Shown here piece by piece: positions 49,175-56,463 of a stretch of DNA of 64,000 nucleotides. The DNA is from Parabacteroides distasonis. Lineage in GTDB: Bacteria > Bacteroidota > Bacteroidia > Bacteroidales > Tannerellaceae. The DNA is taken from assembly GCA_021531775.1 (NCBI GenBank), contig JAFBIU010000004.1:62001-126000 (forward strand). The letters run 5' to 3'. Position 1 is the first letter of the stretch, and the number at the start of each line of letters is the position of its first letter. The notes beneath the pieces are model-generated. The model did no database searches. It was not told the DNA's origin and saw nothing but the letters and a program-made list of their open reading frames with translations. A program made the translations under genes and the position numbers.

Positions 49175-49942
49175 ATGGGAAAGATTCTTGTGAAAGCGCA
49201 GCAGCAGACCGTGTACAACAGAGGCAAGAGCGGTCAGAAAAGTCTTGCCTACGTGCTGCGTCCTGTTCGTTACACCACCATGCGCGCTAACGACATCGTC
49301 AACTACTGCGCATTGAACTCCATCGTGCCGAAGGCCTACGTCCATGCGACAATGATTGCTATCGCACAGTGTGTGGAGAACTTCTTGCTCAACGGCCATT
49401 CGGTCGAATTTCCGAACCTGGGGATTTTCTCACTTTCCAGTCAGGGTATCACCGAGGCAGATGCCGAGAAAGCTGGTGTGGATCAGCTCATCAAGCTGCG
49501 CGTGCGTTTTCTTCCTTGTGCCGCATTGAAGAACCTGATTGACCAGGTCGAGATCGAGTTCGACGGTGTCTATGACATCGCCGAGGACACCGAAAACGGT
49601 AAGTTCTATCGCAAGGTGGCTCGCAAGATGACCGTGGCAGCAGGTGGTGAGAACGGTTCGGAAGAGAACGAGGGTGAGAACACCACGCGCCAGTTCACCC
49701 TCACGGTTCAGTCGGCCAACACGGACCAGGGTAGCGTAACAGGTGGCGGCACTTATGATGAGGGTAGCTCCGTCACCATCACCGCCACTCCGAACAGTGG
49801 TTATGTCTTCGAAAAGTGGAGTGATGGCAACACCTCGGCTACGCGCACCCTCACGGTGACGGAAGACCTGACGCTGACAGCCTCCTTCAAGGCAGAGGAG
49901 GCATCGGGTGGTGAGGATCCGGAGACACCTCCCTTCTCCTAA
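49175..49942 (+). CDS. HU-family DNA-binding protein with InlB-like repeat tail
   Basis: A 255-residue protein. Residues 1-125 are an HU-HIG type domain (MGKILVKAQQQTVYNRGKSG, ALNSIVPKAYVHATMIAIAQ, VEFPNLGIFSLSSQGI). After a linker the C-terminal 75 residues form a divergent InlB B-repeat/Flg_new-like fold (GSVTGGGTYDEGSSVTITA, NSGYVFEKWSDG, LTLTASFKAEE), a module usually found in surface proteins. HU fused to an Ig-like domain is known in Bacteroidetes. No signal peptide is present, so the tail is cytoplasmic. A clear terminator follows. Confidence 0.85.
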   Translation: MGKILVKAQQQTVYNRGKSGQKSLAYVLRPVRYTTMRANDIVNYCALNSIVPKAYVHATMIAIAQCVENFLLNGHSVEFPNLGIFSLSSQGITEADAEKAGVDQLIKLRVRFLPCAALKNLIDQVEIEFDGVYDIAEDTENGKFYRKVARKMTVAAGGENGSEENEGENTTRQFTLTVQSANTDQGSVTGGGTYDEGSSVTITATPNSGYVFEKWSDGNTSATRTLTVTEDLTLTASFKAEEASGGEDPETPPFS

Positions 49943-49956
49943 CCGATGATCGAATG

Positions 49957-49981
49957 CGGCCCCCTTAGCGGGGCCGTTTTT
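49957..49981 (+). terminator. Rho-independent terminator after the HU gene
   Basis: CGGCCCC/GGGGCCG stem, six-base loop, then TTTTT. Confidence 0.85.
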
Positions 49982-50018
49982 CTATACATAAATGCATCCC
50001 AAGGATACAACTCCAACA

Positions 50019-50103
50019 AGCATTAAACTGGGTTAAATAATCCACGATGATTCATGATCTCGCCTCCGTGAAACTATTTATCTGAATATAGTTTGTAATT
50101 TTG
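50019..50103 (+). promoter_or_regulatory. Bipartite promoter region, copy A
   Basis: AGCATTAAACTGGGTTAAAT (50019-50038) and, 62 bp from its start, TCTGAATATAGTTTGTAATT leading into the TAATTTTG box at 50096-50103. The same pair, 64 bp apart, lies at 54533-54619. It precedes FMN reductase gene 1. Confidence 0.6.
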
Positions 50104-50171
50104 CCAGCAAAAAACAGCAGATTTCGTCCTGCCGATGGACAGAAACAAAATAATCAAAAGGTAAGAAGTCA

Positions 50172-50729
50172 ATGAAGAAGATACTGTTTATTGTAGGTTC
50201 CCTTCGCCAGGAATCGTTCAACAAGAAGCTCGCCGAAGAGGTGGAGCAGATGCTTAGTGGGCGTGCAACGGTGGACTATCTGGACTATTCGGATGTGCCA
50301 CTGATGAACCAGGACATCGAGTTTCCTGCACCCGAAGCAGTCACGAGAGTGAGGAAAAGCGTGGCAGAGGCAGATGCGCTCTGGATATTCTCTCCTGAAT
50401 ACAATTACAGTTACCCCGGCCATTTGAAGAACCTTATCGACTGGCTCTCTCGTCCGCTTGTGGCTGGTGACCGTCAGACTCCCCTTGCCATCAACGGCAA
50501 GAAGGTGGCTCTCAGCGGTGCTGGAGGTGCAGCGGCAACGGCCAAGTGTCGTGAGAAACTGACCGAACTACTCACGCTGCCGTTTATCCGTGCCAATGTG
50601 ATGACGGAACCTCAAACGGGTATCCAGCTGAATAAGGAGGCCTGGACTGAAGGACGCCTGATACTGACGGATGACCAGCAGGAGAATCTAAGAGAGCAAG
50701 TGGATGCTTTTATGGCATACATCGGATAA
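50172..50729 (+). CDS. NADPH-dependent FMN/quinone reductase, copy 1
   Basis: A 185-residue flavodoxin-fold reductase. The FMN phosphate loop is VGSLRQESFNKKL, and SPEYNYSYPGHLKNLIDWLS is the signature of the NADPH-dependent FMN reductase/ArsH-like group. It probably reduces quinones, flavins or metals in stress defence. Highly similar to the reductase part of the fused gene at 56464, showing local duplication. The Cu/Zn permease gene follows after 25 bp. Confidence 0.92.
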   Translation: MKKILFIVGSLRQESFNKKLAEEVEQMLSGRATVDYLDYSDVPLMNQDIEFPAPEAVTRVRKSVAEADALWIFSPEYNYSYPGHLKNLIDWLSRPLVAGDRQTPLAINGKKVALSGAGGAAATAKCREKLTELLTLPFIRANVMTEPQTGIQLNKEAWTEGRLILTDDQQENLREQVDAFMAYIG

Positions 50730-50754
50730 GTGAAATAACTACCTATAATCTGTA

Positions 50755-51981
50755 TTGATGATATTCATTTATTCGTTGATCAACATGTTGGCAGAGATGG
50801 CTCCCTATCTGCTTCTCGGTTTCCTGATATCCGGCGTGCTGTATGCCTTTGTGCCGGGGAGATTCTATCGGAACCATCTTTCGCGTCCCGGTATATGGTC
50901 AGTGATGAAGGCAGCTCTGATAGGCGTGCCGTTGCCTCTCTGCTCCTGCGGAGTCTTGCCGACGGCCGTCTCTTTGCGTCGTAACGGTGCATCACGTGGT
51001 GCCGCGACATCATTCCTGATCGCCACACCGCAGACCGGTTTAGATTCCATTGCCGCCACTTATTCGCTCTTGGGACCGGCATTTGCCATCATCAGGCCTG
51101 TGGCCGCACTTGCCACGGCATTCATGGGTGGAATGATGGTAAACAAATGGGGTGAATCGTGCACCGAAGATACCCAGGAGGAGGTGGATACTATAGATGC
51201 ACCCGCGTCGGACCGTTTCATCGGCAAGTTCCGGGATGCCCTGCGATATGGATTGGTGGATATGATCCAAAACATCGGAAAATGGCTGATCATCGGTTTG
51301 GTTGTCGCTGCCGCCATCACGGTATTCGTACCCGACGGATTCTTCACCCTTTTTGCCGACTATCCTTTGCTGTCCATGATTGCCGTTGTGATCGTGGCTG
51401 TGCCGATGTATGTATGCTCCACCGGCTCCATTCCCATTGCCCTTTCTCTCATGCTGAAAGGCCTTAGCCCCGGAGCTGCTTTTGTGCTCCTCATGGCAGG
51501 CCCGGCTGCCAATTTTGCGTCTATCATCATTGTGGGGAAATCACTGGGGAAAAGAGCGGCAGCCATCTATCTCGGCACGATCATACTGGGAGCTATCGTC
51601 ATCGGCATGTGCATAGACTACCTGATGCCACGCCACTGGTTCACGATGCCATTGGTGGCAGGTGAAGCTCATTGCCATCTGCACGTGGAACTGTTTCAGG
51701 GTATTTGCTCGGTATTACTGATCATACTGCTCATACATGCTTTAATCAGAAGATATACATCAAATAAATCAGACAAAATGGAAAAAGAACAAACTGTCAT
51801 TTTCGTAAAAGGAATGTCTTGCGGCCATTGCAAGGCTATGGTCGAGAAAAACCTCTCCAAACTGCCCGGTGTGGAATCCGTCACCGTAGATCTCGCTTCT
51901 GGAGAGACCGTCATACAGGGTAACGCTGACCAAGCTGCCATTCGTGAGGTAATCGAGGATCTTGGTTTCTCCATGGAATAA
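50755..51981 (+). CDS. Permease (SO_0444/ArsP-like Cu/Zn efflux) with C-terminal HMA domain
   Basis: A 408-residue inner membrane protein with about eight to ten transmembrane segments in two related halves. Family motifs are PLCSCGVLPTAVSLRRNGAS in the first half and CSTGSIPIALSLMLKGLSPG in the second. Residues from about 343 form a heavy-metal-associated domain with GMSCGHC, the CxxC metal site. This architecture matches SO_0444-type Cu/Zn efflux permeases. Paired with a reductase, it suggests a metal or redox stress response. Confidence 0.9.
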   Translation: MMIFIYSLINMLAEMAPYLLLGFLISGVLYAFVPGRFYRNHLSRPGIWSVMKAALIGVPLPLCSCGVLPTAVSLRRNGASRGAATSFLIATPQTGLDSIAATYSLLGPAFAIIRPVAALATAFMGGMMVNKWGESCTEDTQEEVDTIDAPASDRFIGKFRDALRYGLVDMIQNIGKWLIIGLVVAAAITVFVPDGFFTLFADYPLLSMIAVVIVAVPMYVCSTGSIPIALSLMLKGLSPGAAFVLLMAGPAANFASIIIVGKSLGKRAAAIYLGTIILGAIVIGMCIDYLMPRHWFTMPLVAGEAHCHLHVELFQGICSVLLIILLIHALIRRYTSNKSDKMEKEQTVIFVKGMSCGHCKAMVEKNLSKLPGVESVTVDLASGETVIQGNADQAAIREVIEDLGFSME

Positions 51982-51991
51982 GCTATTCATA

Positions 51992-52075
51992 GAAGTGTTC
52001 TCAGCTATTTAGAGGGAAACGGCATGCCTACAGCATCCATTTCCCTCTATTGGTCTTTATTGGACTTCCTCCAAT
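51992..52075 (+). repeat. Duplicated block, copy 1, with carbonic anhydrase relic
   Basis: An 84-bp segment closely matching 53246-53331. It contains the same AGAGGGAAA/TTTCCCTCT hairpin and, on the minus strand, the codons for LEEVQ-stop, the exact C-terminus of the carbonic anhydrase at 53313, with synonymous changes. The rest of that gene is missing here. Confidence 0.8.
52011..52048. terminator. Terminator-like hairpin, copy 1
   Basis: AGAGGGAAA/TTTCCCTCT nine-pair stem 30 bp after the permease stop; a likely terminator for the reductase/permease pair. Confidence 0.6.
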
Positions 52076-52086
52076 CTTATGGACAT

Positions 52087-52114
52087 CTACAACCACTTTT
52101 CGAGCGTGCGAATT
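52087..52114 (+). repeat. 28-bp direct repeat, copy 1
   Basis: CTACAACCACTTTTCGAGCG continuing to GTGCGAATT; identical to 54122-54149. Here it lies 12 bp beyond the duplicated hairpin block, while at the second site it is about 790 bp away. Confidence 0.8.
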
Positions 52115-52242
52115 TTCTAAAAAGCCATTTTCTTGAGTCTCAAAACTCTTTTTTCTGTTTTTAGAATGTTATTTCAGATAAAACATTAATTTTGCATGTG
52201 TATAAACTCATTCAGTTGCAACGGTAATGCACTGATTAATTG

Positions 52243-52250
52243 TAGATTTG
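52243..52250 (+). promoter_or_regulatory. Bacteroidetes -7 box (TAGATTTG) for the DUF3791 module
   Basis: Consensus TAnnTTTG 11 bp before ATG 52262. Confidence 0.55.
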
Positions 52251-52261
52251 CAAATTAAACA

Positions 52262-52480
52262 ATGAATAAGAATATATTAGAATTTGTCACATTTGCCATA
52301 GGCTGCGTAGCAGAAAGAGTGCAAAAGAGCCCTGCTGAGATATACAGGATATTTAAACAGGCCAATGTCATAGCTGGATATTTGATTCCGGCATACGATG
52401 TGTTGCATACTTTCGGCCGCCAATATTTGGTGGACGATTTGTTAGACTTTATGCAAGAGAAAGGAGTAAAGCTATGCTAA
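52262..52480 (+). CDS. DUF3791 protein 1
   Basis: A 72-residue helical protein (VTFAIGCVAERVQKSPAEIY, IPAYDVLHTFGRQYLVDDLL) of the DUF3791 type. Its stop overlaps the start of the DUF3990 gene by seven bases, so they are coupled. Small DUF3791 proteins usually accompany DUF3990 proteins, and a toxin-antitoxin relationship has been suggested by this arrangement. Confidence 0.8.
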   Translation: MNKNILEFVTFAIGCVAERVQKSPAEIYRIFKQANVIAGYLIPAYDVLHTFGRQYLVDDLLDFMQEKGVKLC

Positions 52481-52944
52481 TCTATCATGCTTCAGACATC
52501 ATTGTCGATAAGCCTGACATCATGCATTCACGTACGTTCCTGGATTTCGGCAAGGGATTTTATGCCACCGTTATCAGAGAGCAAGCAGAGCGATATGCCC
52601 AAAGGTTCATCCTAAGGAATCGAAAAGGTATTCTTAATATCTATGAATACACTCCGACAGGAGCATTAAACATCAAGAGCTTTGACGCTTATGACAGTGA
52701 GTGGCTTGATTTCGTAGCTGCTTGCCGCATGGGCGAAAGTGTTTATCAACAATATGATGTGATATGCGGCGGAATTGCCAACGACAGAGTATTCAATACG
52801 CTTGATCTGTATTTTTCAAATCAGATGACCAAAGAAGAAGCTTTAAAACGTCTGATTTTTGAAAAACCAAATCAGCAACTCTGTTTTACAAATCAAAGAG
52901 CAATAGACTGTTGCATCTCTTTTATCGATTCCAAAGAACTCTAA
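52474..52944 (+). CDS. DUF3990 protein, ADP-ribosyltransferase-like
   Basis: A 156-residue protein. The N-terminus YHASDIIVDKPDI and the central DFGKGFYATVIREQAERYA are the DUF3990 hallmarks and recall the His and Tyr motifs of ADP-ribosyltransferase folds. An acidic residue suited to the third catalytic position is not certain. It lies between two DUF3791 genes with overlaps or 11-bp spacing. A toxin role is inferred from domain and context, not shown. Confidence 0.8.
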   Translation: MLIYHASDIIVDKPDIMHSRTFLDFGKGFYATVIREQAERYAQRFILRNRKGILNIYEYTPTGALNIKSFDAYDSEWLDFVAACRMGESVYQQYDVICGGIANDRVFNTLDLYFSNQMTKEEALKRLIFEKPNQQLCFTNQRAIDCCISFIDSKEL

Positions 52945-52955
52945 TTGTGAAAGAT

Positions 52956-53162
52956 ATGGAAGCCAATCGAATAATCTTGGATATGAAGTATGCACGTATC
53001 ATAGAGATACTTGCTCAACGCTTGAACATCACACTCGAGGAAGCTATGGATCTTTTCTACAATTCTCCTGTGTTTGAACTAATAGACAAAGGTGTGGCTG
53101 ACATGCATTGTCGTAGCGATCAATATCTCGCAGACGAAATTATCAAGGAAGCCCAATTATAA
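52956..53162 (+). CDS. DUF3791 protein 2
   Basis: A 68-residue protein (MKYARIIEILAQRLNITLEE, MDLFYNSPVFELIDKGVADM) of the same general type as the first but diverged, so the DUF3990 gene is bracketed by two partners. ATG 52956 is used because the longer frame would overlap the DUF3990 stop. A perfect hairpin follows. Confidence 0.75.
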   Translation: MEANRIILDMKYARIIEILAQRLNITLEEAMDLFYNSPVFELIDKGVADMHCRSDQYLADEIIKEAQL

Positions 53163-53184
53163 ATTCTAAATTATAAATTACTCT

Positions 53185-53205
53185 GACCTTGAGGAACTCA
53201 AGGTC
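53185..53205 (+). terminator. Hairpin after the DUF3791/DUF3990 module
   Basis: A perfect nine-pair stem GACCTTGAG/CTCAAGGTC with a three-base loop, 22 bp after the stop. No T-tract. Confidence 0.5.
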
Positions 53206-53245
53206 GGCTATGAGACAACGAAAGAAAAATAATCTACTTTTGTAG

Positions 53246-53331
53246 GAAGTGTTCTCATATATGTAGAGGGAAACGGCATGCCTACACGCATCCATTTCCC
53301 TCTATCTGTCTTTTATTGAACCTCCTCCAAT
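53246..53331 (+). repeat. Duplicated block, copy 2 (intact side)
   Basis: Same segment as 51992-52075, here joined to the complete carbonic anhydrase gene. Its hairpin is at 53265-53303. Confidence 0.8.
53265..53303. terminator. Terminator-like hairpin, copy 2
   Basis: AGAGGGAAA/TTTCCCTCT stem 10 bp after the carbonic anhydrase stop on the minus strand. Confidence 0.55.
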
Positions 53332-53855
53332 GCTCCTGTTTCAGAATCTATGATAAAGCCTCGCACTACGATATCCTTGGGTACAAGCGGATGGGTCTTG
53401 ATGGTCTCTACGGTCTTTTTGACCGATGTGGGGGTGTCTTTGAATCCCTCCAGCCAATGCTGCAGGTCTATTCCACATTTTTGAATGGTGTCAAGTGTCT
53501 CATCGCTCACTCCACGGGCTATCATTTGATGGTGGAAATGGTCGAAACTCATGTGACAGGCTCCGCAATGAGAATGGGCCACGACCATGATTTCCTCCAC
53601 GCCTAACTCGTAGATAGCGACAATCAGGCTGCGCATGGCCGAGTCGAAAGCGGAGATAACCAGTCCTCCCGCATTCTTGATAATCTTTGCATCGCCGTTC
53701 TTCAATCCGAGTGCTGCAGGAAGAAGTTCGGTCAGTCGGGTGTCCATACACGACAATACGGCCAATTTCTTGTCCGGGTACTTGTCCGTGATAAATCGCT
53801 CGTAGCACTTCTCTGCTACGAATGTCTTGTTGTAGTCAATAATCTCGTCAATCAT
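53313..53855 (-). CDS. Beta-class carbonic anhydrase
   Basis: A 180-residue zinc enzyme interconverting carbon dioxide and bicarbonate. Zinc and catalytic motifs are LAVLSCMDTRLTELLP (Cys, Asp-Arg) and VVAHSHCGACHM (His, Cys). It is short, as in the small bacterial beta-CA group. A relic of a second copy lies at about 52,057-52,074. It is alone on the minus strand among rightward genes. A hairpin (GAGGCAAG/CTTGCCTC, 53877-53908) lies just upstream of its start. Confidence 0.93.
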   Translation of the reverse strand: MIDEIIDYNKTFVAEKCYERFITDKYPDKKLAVLSCMDTRLTELLPAALGLKNGDAKIIKNAGGLVISAFDSAMRSLIVAIYELGVEEIMVVAHSHCGACHMSFDHFHHQMIARGVSDETLDTIQKCGIDLQHWLEGFKDTPTSVKKTVETIKTHPLVPKDIVVRGFIIDSETGALEEVQ

Positions 53856-54184
53856 ATACTATAAAATATAAGAAGAGAGGCAAGCACTTGTCGGTAAGCA
53901 CTTGCCTCTTATTTATTTAATCATCTACTTCATTGATCCTCAATCCTCAATGGCCGCTTGTGCCGCAGCTATGCGGGCGATGATTCTCAGCAACATACAT
54001 CGGGATTGGGAAACATTGAGAGCATGTACTTGCACGTCCTGCAAATTTTGCTCGCAAAATTAACGATAATCTTCAGAATACCCAACATCCTGCAAGGTAT
54101 TCACGTTTTACATGCAAAATACTACAACCACTTTTCGAGCGTGCGAATTGTCTAAACAGAACCTGCTCATTTCAAGTACATCAA
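53856..54184. other. Gene-free stretch with two hairpins and a 28-bp repeat
   Basis: No convincing gene in 329 bp. It contains GAGGCAAG/CTTGCCTC (53877-53908), a seven-pair AATTTTG/CAAAATT hairpin (54044-54061) and copy 2 of the 28-bp repeat (54122-54149). GCCGCTTGTGCCGCAGC near 53953 may be a remnant, but I cannot assign it. Confidence 0.5.
54122..54149 (+). repeat. 28-bp direct repeat, copy 2
   Basis: Identical to 52087-52114. Confidence 0.8.
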
Positions 54185-54388
54185 TCAAATGAATATTTCG
54201 CCAGACCTCACCTTTCTGATGAGTGCTTCTTGATCAAAGTCGGGATTACGCCATTGGTATGACACTTTTCGGCTGTATTCTGCGTAGAACTTAGTTATCA
54301 TATCTTTCATGTCATTCGGCAACTTGCTCATACCAAAATCCACGATTTCATAAGGTATCTTGTGATAATAGGCTCCAGCTATGTACAT
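54185..54388 (-). CDS. Small protein of unknown function
   Basis: 67 residues from ATG 54388 (GTG 54409 would add seven). It reads MYIAGAYYHKIPYEIVDFGM and ends VRSGEIFI; no family recognised. A perfect 17-bp palindrome (TGCGTTA-TTT-TAACGCA, 54424-54440) lies just upstream and could be an operator. It may also be a fragment of a larger gene. Confidence 0.4.
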   Translation of the reverse strand: MYIAGAYYHKIPYEIVDFGMSKLPNDMKDMITKFYAEYSRKVSYQWRNPDFDQEALIRKVRSGEIFI

Positions 54389-54423
54389 ACTATATGGTTT
54401 ATCAATCACTGGTGTAAAGATAA

Positions 54424-54440
54424 TGCGTTATTTTAACGCA
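54424..54440. promoter_or_regulatory. Perfect palindrome, possible operator
   Basis: TGCGTTA and TAACGCA arms around TTT, 15-36 bp upstream of the small minus-strand gene. Confidence 0.45.
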
Positions 54441-54532
54441 ATAAAATATCTTAGTGTAAAAAGACGCAAACACAAATTATTTGATCATATCAAGCTATTT
54501 TGAGCGTAAACATTTGACGTTTAACACCAGAA

Positions 54533-54619
54533 AGCATTAAACAAGGTTAAAGAATCAAGAAAGGATAATTGTATGGCCTCAGTATGATTATTCTTTTCTG
54601 AATATAATTTATAACTTTG
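54533..54619 (+). promoter_or_regulatory. Bipartite promoter region, copy B
   Basis: AGCATTAAACAAGGTTAAAG (54533) and TCTGAATATAATTTATAACT (54597), the latter leading to TAACTTTG at 54612-54619. Matches copy A at 50019 in both parts with nearly the same spacing. Confidence 0.6.
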
Positions 54620-54632
54620 CACGGAAAATAGA

Positions 54633-54779
54633 ATGATGCGTAGAACCAAGCCTCGCACCATAAACGGCTGTCGGCAAGGTAAAATCGCATATAACAAGCA
54701 TGGCATCAAACTGAACCGTGGCAATCATTCTGGTTCAAAAGAGAAAGGGTATATCCGACATCCACAAGATAATGAATGA
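54633..54779 (+). CDS. Possible small basic protein coupled to the YqiA-like gene
   Basis: 48 codons starting MMRRTKPRTINGCRQGKIAY and ending HPQDNE. The start lies 13 bp after the TAACTTTG box of copy B, and its stop overlaps the start of the next gene (ATGA), a pattern of translational coupling. The protein is rich in Lys, Arg and Asn. It may be a leader peptide rather than a functional protein. Confidence 0.4.
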   Translation: MMRRTKPRTINGCRQGKIAYNKHGIKLNRGNHSGSKEKGYIRHPQDNE

Positions 54780-55411
54780 ATAGCATGAAGAAGATACTGT
54801 TCCTACATGGTTTCTTTGCGACTGGCAGCTGTCCGATGGCGAAGGCACTAAAGGAGGCCTTTGACGGGCAAGCCACCGTGATGACTCCCGACCTTCCTCT
54901 CCATCCCGAAGAGGCATTGAAATACATACGCATACTTATCGAAAAGGAGAAGCCAGACCTACTCATAGGCAACAGTTGCGGGGCTTTCCTTGCACAGATG
55001 CTTTCCTCAGTCGCAGGCATTCCTGCATTGCTCGGCAATCCTCATTTCAAGATGACGGACTTCCTGAGAGAACGCATTGGTGAACATGAATACAAGGCTC
55101 CACGCATGGATGGTAACCAGAAGATCGTCATTGACGAATCACTCATCCATGAGTTTGAGAAACTCGAAGCTACGCAGTTTAACTGCTGTAATCCATATTA
55201 TAAGGATCGGGTGTGGGGACTCTTTGGTGAACAAGACACACTGGCTCATTTTGAACCGTTGTTCTTGCAGCACTACAACAACAGCTATCACTTCCCGGGC
55301 GGACACACGCCCACAAAGCAAGAGGTCAAGACTTGGTATGTCCCATTGGCGCAGCAGTTTTTCGAGAAAATCACAAGAGACGGAAGGACATTTAACCATT
55401 TACAGAGATAG
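54776..55411 (+). CDS. YqiA/YcfP-like alpha/beta hydrolase
   Basis: A 211-residue esterase-like protein. FLHGFFATGSCPMAKAL is the oxyanion region, LIGNSCGAFLAQML the nucleophile elbow (GNSCG, where relatives have GSSLGG), FGEQDTLAHFEP the acid region and FPGGHTPTKQEV the catalytic His. MKK at 54785 is an alternative start. Substrate unknown; it opens the thioredoxin/SDR/reductase run. Confidence 0.85.
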   Translation: MNSMKKILFLHGFFATGSCPMAKALKEAFDGQATVMTPDLPLHPEEALKYIRILIEKEKPDLLIGNSCGAFLAQMLSSVAGIPALLGNPHFKMTDFLRERIGEHEYKAPRMDGNQKIVIDESLIHEFEKLEATQFNCCNPYYKDRVWGLFGEQDTLAHFEPLFLQHYNNSYHFPGGHTPTKQEVKTWYVPLAQQFFEKITRDGRTFNHLQR

Positions 55412-55421
55412 ACAAATAAAA

Positions 55422-55721
55422 ATGGAAACATTCAAAGACGTAATATCAGGCGACCAACTGGTCTTGGTCGATTTCTTCGCCACATGGTGCCAACCATGCA
55501 AGATGATGCACCCCATCTTGGAGCAGGTGAAGGAATTGCTGGGTGACAGAATCCGCATCATCAAGGTGGATGTGGACAAGTATGGAGTGACAGCAAACCA
55601 ATATGGCATACAATCTGTGCCCACACTCATGCTGTTCAGACAGGGCGAAGTGCTGTGGAGAACAAGCGGCGTTGTGCAAAGAGCAGAGCTGTTGGCAACG
55701 ATTGACCCGTTTTTAAGATAA
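55422..55721 (+). CDS. Thioredoxin
   Basis: A 99-residue thioredoxin. The active site is FFATWCQPCKMMHP, CQPC rather than the usual CGPC, which would change its redox potential. The cis-proline loop is IQSVPTLMLF. No signal peptide, so it is cytoplasmic. It starts 10 bp after the hydrolase gene and ends five bp before the SDR gene. Confidence 0.93.
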   Translation: METFKDVISGDQLVLVDFFATWCQPCKMMHPILEQVKELLGDRIRIIKVDVDKYGVTANQYGIQSVPTLMLFRQGEVLWRTSGVVQRAELLATIDPFLR

Positions 55722-55726
55722 CTGCA

Positions 55727-56439
55727 ATGGAATATAAAAATAAGGTAGCAATCGTGACAGGCGGTGCGCATGGCATTGGCAAATGTATCGCTGAGGAGCT
55801 TCGCAAGAAAGGGGCTTCGGTGGCAGTCATTGATATGCGAGAGGGAGACCATTTCGTTGGAGACATCTCTAAGAAAGAGGTGTTGGAAGCCTTTGCCGAT
55901 GAAGTAATCGGCAAGTACGGCAAGGTGGATTATATCATCAACAATGCCCTTCCGCTGATGAAGGGACTGGATGAATGTACGTGGGAGGAGTTTCAGTATG
56001 CCTTGACAGTCGGGATTACTGCACCTTTCTATCTTGTCAAGCTGCTTGCTCCGAATCTTGCCGAGGGAGCATCGATAGTAAACATATCATCCTCGCGCGA
56101 CCGCATGAGCCAGCCGCAGACAGAGAGCTACACTGCTGCCAAGGGAGGTATTGCCGCACTCACCCACGCCCTTGCCGTCACACTTCGGAACAAGGCAAGG
56201 GTCAACTCCATTTCGCCTGGATGGATAGACCTGATTATAAGGAGTACGATGGCGCAGATGCGGTGCAGCAGCCAGCAGGACGTATTGGCAACCCGATGGA
56301 CATCGCCAATATGGTGCTGTTCCTCTGCTCCGACAAGGCAGGATTCATCACAGGCGAGAACATCTGCATCGACGGTGGCATGACCCGGCAGATGATTTAC
56401 CATGGCGATCATGGTTGGATGTTGACCGAGATGCAATAA
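55727..56439 (+). pseudogene. Short-chain dehydrogenase/reductase, frameshifted
   Basis: An SDR gene of about 237 codons broken near 56231. The first frame carries VTGGAHGIGKCIAEEL (cofactor loop), [28 protein letters not shown] with the catalytic YTAAKGG, and NSISPGWID. After this the correct sequence continues in another frame as [18 protein letters not shown] and [18 protein letters not shown] one-base loss just after the GWID codons explains it. The NAD-binding half and catalytic Tyr-Lys are intact, but the C-terminal part is lost. Sequencing error cannot be excluded. Confidence 0.85.
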
Positions 56440-56463
56440 TGAAAATCAAATTATAGGAAGACA

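Noticed and set aside
37010-49942. Calling the accessory block an integrative element with defined ends
   Set aside because: No integrase, relaxase or flanking direct repeats were seen, so its borders cannot be supported.
50755-51082. Minus-strand ORFs inside the permease gene
   Set aside because: The permease frame has transmembrane segments and CSCG/HMA motifs; the antisense frames have none.
54722-54745. A tRNA-like TTCAAA T-loop near a small ORF
   Set aside because: No acceptor or anticodon stems can be formed around it; no tRNA found anywhere in the window.
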